Source of the DNA: Ruminococcus flavefaciens
GTDB taxonomy: Bacteria > Bacillota > Clostridia > Oscillospirales > Ruminococcaceae
Assembly (NCBI GenBank): GCA_002371825.1
Contig: DFHF01000024.1
Span: 1,641 to 34,414 of the forward strand
Length of the DNA: 32,774 nt
Direction: 5' to 3'
Under the pieces are notes generated by a model. It was not told the DNA's origin. It ran no database searches and saw nothing but the letters and a program-made list of their open reading frames with translations. The position numbers and the translations under genes were made by a program. This document shows, piece after piece, positions 31,328 through 32,774 of the stretch; within the stretch, counting starts at the first letter, position 1, and the number at the start of each line of letters is the position of its first letter.

Positions 31328-32774
31328 TTAGTTTGCGCCACCGAATCTGTAAGGAACTGCCTCGTTCCAGCACTGATAGTACCATTCAGAAGAAGCGTCT
31401 ACCTTTCGGAGTACGTTACCGTAGTACTTGAGGATCAGAGTTGCATCTGTACCGTCAAGTGTTCTCTCATTCTTAGGCTTAGCCCAGTTATCTGCGCTCC
31501 ACTCATCCTGATCAACATCGCAGAGGAATGCTGCGAGCTGCTCAAGCGGATCATCTACGCCCTTGCTCATTGTTGAGTTTCTTGAGAGCTGGATTGTGTC
31601 AGGATCTACTGATGTACCGCCGACACCGCCGCTGATCTGACCGAAGTACCAGAGTACGTCAGTTGCGTCGTTACCGTCTGCTACGTTGTTCAGGTTAGCA
31701 TCACCCTTAACACCGATATATGCGGTGATGTAGAGCGGATTGCCGTCCTTGTCAACGAGTGCTGTTTCATCGTAGTAAACCTGTACATCGTGATCGTAAG
31801 TGAAGTTTGTACGATCGATCGAGTAAACCTTTGCAGGTGTAAGACCATGGTAGTTGATCTTGCTCATATCGATGTCACTTCTGAGCTCAGGTGCCTGCTC
31901 AACGCCGTCTATTTCGTAAACGTCATAGATTGCAAGTCTTGTTACCTGATCCTTAGAGAATCCGCCTTCAACACCAGGCTGACGTGTTCCGTCATCGTGG
32001 CTGAAGTAGAATCCAGGCTTTGTATCGATCTCTGCGTAAGTACGAACAAGCTTCTTCTCAGGAATCGGCTTAGGTACAACCCTGATAATTCCGTCAACGG
32101 GAACTATGCGGCCGTCAAGAGTTTCAGTATTGCCGTTCTCATCAGATATCTTATCGATTGTGAGGTCGATGCCATATGAGCCCTCTGCACAATCCTCAGG
32201 GATCTGAATTGTGAGTTCGATTACAGTCTTTCCGTCCTCAGACTCAACTGCTGTGCCGATAACATTAGCAAACTGGAAGTCACCAATGTCAAGCTTTCCT
32301 GTGATAGGTGCGCCGTATGCATCAGATGTTTCAGAAGCACCGATGATGCTGAGCGGTCCCTCAGGAACTATTGTAAAGTCTACGCCGCAGATAGGAAGCT
32401 TTGCATTGTTAGGATCGTCGATGATTACCTTGACCTTAACTGTATCACCAGGGTTGGCCTCTGTACTCTCTACTCTCCAGATAATAGCTCCGGGCTTAGG
32501 CTTTGTAGTAGTTGAAGTTGTTGTTGAGGAAGAAGTTGTTGTCGTCGTCGTGTCGGATGATGTTGTTGTCGAGCTCGATGACGATGATGTTGTGCCTGTG
32601 TCTGTTGTAGTTGTGGTTGTATCAGATGAAGTTGTTGTAGTTGTATCAGATGATGTTGTAGTTGTTGTATCACCTGATGTTGTTGTGGTTGTATCACCAG
32701 ATGTTGTTGTAGTTGTTATATCTGATGAAGTTGTTGTAGTTGTATCAGATGATGTTGTAGTTGTTGTATCACCT
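31328..32774 (-). CDS. scaB: ScaB-like scaffoldin, C-terminal part (5' end outside window)
   Basis: The frame is open from the window edge to the stop at 31328, giving 481 residues with no usable start codon, so the gene begins beyond 32774. From the N-terminal side: a Thr/Ser/Asp linker of about 90 residues (32490-32774); a cohesin of about 138 residues (about 32075-32490: IIWRVESTEANPGDTVKVKV, LPICGVDFTIVPEGPLSI, VIELTIQIPEDCAEGSYGI); an X-module (about 31720-32060, with TYAEIDTKPGFYF); and a dockerin (about 31360-31720). The first loop is GDANLNNVADGNDAT. The second has an insert (CDVDQDEWSADNWAKPKNER before TLDGTDAT). Cohesins followed by an X-dockerin, immediately upstream of cttA and scaE, is the arrangement of R. 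flavefaciens scaB. The number of cohesins cannot be seen. Confidence 0.85.
   Translation of the reverse strand, partial: GDTTTTTSSDTTTTTSSDITTTTTSGDTTTTTSGDTTTTTSSDTTTTTSSDTTTTTTDTGTTSSSSSSTTTSSDTTTTTTSSSTTTSTTTKPKPGAIIWRVESTEANPGDTVKVKVIIDDPNNAKLPICGVDFTIVPEGPLSIIGASETSDAYGAPITGKLDIGDFQFANVIGTAVESEDGKTVIELTIQIPEDCAEGSYGIDLTIDKISDENGNTETLDGRIVPVDGIIRVVPKPIPEKKLVRTYAEIDTKPGFYFSHDDGTRQPGVEGGFSKDQVTRLAIYDVYEIDGVEQAPELRSDIDMSKINYHGLTPAKVYSIDRTNFTYDHDVQVYYDETALVDKDGNPLYITAYIGVKGDANLNNVADGNDATDVLWYFGQISGGVGGTSVDPDTIQLSRNSTMSKGVDDPLEQLAAFLCDVDQDEWSADNWAKPKNERTLDGTDATLILKYYGNVLRKVDASSEWYYQCWNEAVPYRFGGAN
32500..32774 (-). repeat. Thr-rich linker repeats in the scaffoldin gene
   Basis: Imperfect tandem units of about 24-27 bp (GTTGTTGTAGTTGTATCAGA-like) encode TTTTTDSS/TTTTTDGS motifs between cohesins. 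They run to the window edge. Confidence 0.8.

Noticed and set aside
32470..32697. 75-codon Gln/His-rich open frame
   Set aside because: Frame-shifted reading of the Thr-rich linker DNA of the scaffoldin gene.

Overview
The window looks like a chromosomal segment of a cellulosome-producing Ruminococcus, most probably of the R. flavefaciens / R. champanellensis lineage. This is inferred from gene content, not from a database search. Proteins with duplicated dockerin calcium loops (GDxNxDGxxDGxDAT type) are scattered through it. The right end carries, on the minus strand, the end of a cohesin/X-dockerin scaffoldin, a CttA-like X-dockerin protein and a ScaE-like single-cohesin protein with a cell-wall sorting signal. 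That order (scaB-cttA-scaE) is the one described for the R. flavefaciens sca cluster. Housekeeping genes are of clostridial type, and most promoters match the sigma-A consensus closely.

Layout. 1-840: 3' end of rpoC, with its terminator and two copies of a palindromic intergenic repeat. 1091-2470 (-): secreted SGNH hydrolase with a C-terminal dockerin. 2658-4572: strong promoter, about 300 nt leader and rny (RNase Y). 4734-7982: secreted M6-type metalloprotease with an N-terminal dockerin, then an O-antigen-ligase-like membrane protein. 8192-8362: a 56-residue 2[4Fe-4S] ferredoxin. 8594-12282: nadB, a dockerin-bearing M15 (VanY-like) peptidase, and nadC. 12469-13883: a cohesin-like/dockerin protein with AT-rich codon use, then a small protein made of two dockerins and nothing else. 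14047-16306: a lipoprotein and a convergent SpoVB/MurJ-like flippase. 16466-19261: PLP aminotransferase, an unknown 173-residue protein and trpS. 19444-20837: mazG, an HU protein and an RqcP/YabO-like S4 protein. 21087-23561 (-): an NAD-dependent epimerase and an orphan sugar-type solute-binding lipoprotein. 23776-26531 (-): DUF2500-like membrane protein, ung, metF and a stand-alone MetH-reactivation-domain protein. 26697-27431: ttcA-like thiolase of tRNA. 27489-32774 (-): scaE, cttA and partial scaB.

How it fits together. ScaE would be attached to the wall by sortase. The X-dockerins of CttA and the scaffoldin share a distinctive insert in the second calcium loop and would both dock on the ScaE cohesin, tethering cellulose binding and the enzyme scaffold to the cell. 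The other dockerin proteins are potential cargo: an esterase-like SGNH enzyme, a metalloprotease, a peptidoglycan-peptidase-like protein, a possible ScaC-like adaptor and a double-dockerin linker. Their dockerins fall into at least two sequence subtypes, suggesting different cohesin partners. The most novel material is the cohesin-like/dockerin plus double-dockerin pair, the dockerin peptidase inside the nad operon with its duplicated domain, and the unassigned 400-residue N-terminal region of the CttA-like protein.
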